Positions 5,173 through 5,927 of a DNA stretch of 5,927 nt are shown here, piece after piece. The notes under the pieces were generated by a model, which did no database searches, was not told the DNA's origin, and worked only from the letters and a program-made list of their open reading frames with translations. Where the stretch lies: positions 1-5,927 of the forward strand of contig JABIUH010000047.1 of the NCBI GenBank assembly GCA_018701055.1. Reading direction: 5' to 3'. The stretch comes from Woeseia sp. (GTDB lineage Bacteria > Pseudomonadota > Gammaproteobacteria > Steroidobacterales > Woeseiaceae). Positions within the stretch are counted from its first letter, which is position 1. Each line of letters opens with the position of its first letter. A program made the translations under genes and the position numbers.

Positions 5173-5430
5173 ATGACAACAGAAAAGAGAAAGCGAAGCA
5201 ATTACACGGAAGACTTCAAGCGGGACGCAGTGGCTCTGGTTACGCAGCAGGGCCACAAGATCTCAGAAGCGGATCGGAGCCTGGATATTGGAGCCAACCT
5301 GATCGGTCGCTGGCGGCGGCAATTTGAAGATGAGGTATCCGGTGTGCGGCTCAGCGGCGAAGAACGTGAAGAGCTCAAGCGGCTTCGCAAGGAGAACCGC
5401 CAACTGCGGATGGAAAAAGAAATCTTATAA
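5173..5430 (+). CDS. IS3-family transposase OrfA (DNA-binding), probable premature stop
   Basis: This 85-residue protein is the helix-turn-helix component (HTH_Tnp_1, PF01527) of an IS3-family transposase. RSNYTEDFKRDAVAL (8-22) opens the domain; the helix-turn-helix runs to about residue 50 (SEADRSLDIGANLIGRWRRQF in pieces), and a leucine-rich coiled coil follows (SGEEREELKRLRKENRQLRMEKEIL, 61-85 in pieces) for multimer formation. The start has a strong GAGGTG (5163-5168). Relatives typically continue EILKKASxYFAKEMK. Here the same frame reads EIL, then a TAA at 5428-5430, then KASQYFAKEMK and a TGA at 5464-5466. A change of AAA to TAA explains this. It removes the last 12 or so residues and disrupts the A-rich run where -1 frameshifting into orfB normally happens. 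Confidence 0.88.
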   Translation: MTTEKRKRSNYTEDFKRDAVALVTQQGHKISEADRSLDIGANLIGRWRRQFEDEVSGVRLSGEEREELKRLRKENRQLRMEKEIL

Positions 5431-5462
5431 AAAGCCAGCCAGTACTTCGCCAAGGAAATGAA

Positions 5463-5927
5463 GTGAAGTACGGCTTTATTCGTGATCACACCAGTGAGTA
5501 TCCGGTGACATTGCTATGCCACATGCTCAGTGTTCAACGCAGTGCCTACTGCAACTGGAAAGCCCAGCCGTGCAAAGTTATTCCGCCCGAGGAGCTGGTC
5601 TTAAGGCGGCGCATGAAAGCGTTGTTCGTCGCGTCCCGAGACAGCCTGGGCAGTCGCATGATGATGAATAACCTGCGTGACGAAGGCTTCGAGATCGGCC
5701 GCGGCAAGACACGCCGTTTGATGAAGGTGCTGCAGCTGAAGGTAAAGCAGAAGCGCAAGTTCAAGGTAACGACGGACAGCAAGCACAATTTTCCAGTGGC
5801 GCGGAACGTGCTGAATAGGGATTTTTCGCCGTCGGCACCGAACCAGGCCTGGGGTACGGACATCACTTATTTGTGGACTCAAGAGGGCTGGATCTATCTG
5901 GCCGTCGTCATCGATCTTTATTCCCGC
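5463..5927 (+). CDS. IS3-family transposase OrfB (integrase catalytic subunit), partial
   Basis: Open from GTG 5463 to the end of the window, 155 codons without a stop and in the -1 frame relative to orfA. The protein begins VKYGFIRDHTSEYPV and has the N-terminal HTH_21-type region (PPEELVLRRRMKALF, then SRDSLGSRMMMNNLRDEGFEIGR in pieces, about residues 41-87). The start of the RNase H-like integrase core follows (rve, PF00665): NQAWGTDITYLW and GWIYLAVVIDLYSR. The Asp of TDITY is the first catalytic acid; the second (in HSDRGSQY in relatives) and the Glu lie beyond the window. GTG 5463 overlaps the ancestral orfA stop (GTGA), which could allow separate initiation. In intact relatives the active protein is an OrfA-OrfB fusion made by frameshifting. 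Confidence 0.88.
   Translation, partial: MKYGFIRDHTSEYPVTLLCHMLSVQRSAYCNWKAQPCKVIPPEELVLRRRMKALFVASRDSLGSRMMMNNLRDEGFEIGRGKTRRLMKVLQLKVKQKRKFKVTTDSKHNFPVARNVLNRDFSPSAPNQAWGTDITYLWTQEGWIYLAVVIDLYSR

Larger units (their letters stand above)
5110..5927 (+). mobile_element. IS3-family insertion sequence, left part (runs off the window)
   Basis: The element appears to start at 5110 with TGAAGTGG, followed by TCTACTAAATCCGGACACC, which has the look of an IS3-family terminal repeat (TGA start, GACACC inside). It contains the two overlapping genes usual for the family, orfA and orfB, with orfB in the -1 frame. The right end, its repeat and the target duplication lie outside the window, so the exact left edge cannot be confirmed. 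Confidence 0.8.

Overview
The window looks like an accessory, mobile-element-rich stretch of a Gammaproteobacterium-like chromosome. That placement is an inference from the IS types, the Tat and Sec signal peptides, the DUF3500 and NTF2-like secreted proteins and mixed base composition; no ribosomal or other taxonomic marker is present. There are no RNA genes of known class and no CRISPR array.

Layout. (1) Positions 1-510 hold a 136-residue protein of unknown function, coupled by an ATGA overlap to the first ~20 codons of a serine recombinase whose catalytic-serine motif is visible. The recombinase is cut off near 505-516, where a minus-strand N-formylglutamate amidohydrolase (HutG family) gene ends. 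(2) Positions 517-1296 are that intact amidohydrolase gene. (3) Positions 1414-2323 form the most unusual unit: an extended -10 promoter, a ~125-nt leader in which almost every base can be placed in a helix (including hairpins that cover the Shine-Dalgarno), then a gene with a twin-arginine signal and a small second gene joined by a TAATG overlap. I do not recognise the leader RNA or the two proteins; together they are the best candidate here for an undescribed regulated system. (4) Positions 2346-2861 are mobile-element debris: the 3' end of an IS256-family transposase and a 31-bp inverted-repeat pair flanking 156 bp. (5) Positions 3022-3591 hold a secreted NTF2/SnoaL-like protein gene closed by a strong intrinsic terminator. 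(6) Positions 3670-4846 hold a secreted DUF3500 protein gene with its own -10 box and Shine-Dalgarno. (7) Positions 5110-5927 are the left part of an IS3-family element (orfA and the start of orfB); orfA appears to carry a premature stop exactly where such elements usually have their A-rich frameshift site, and the window ends inside orfB.

How it fits together. There is no single long operon. Independent short transcription units are separated by IS remnants, and the truncated recombinase suggests that the left part descends from a decayed integrative element. The leader RNA plus Tat-protein unit is self-contained (promoter, structured leader, two coupled genes), which would suit cargo moving as a module. 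All structural pairings given were worked out by eye and have not been folded computationally.
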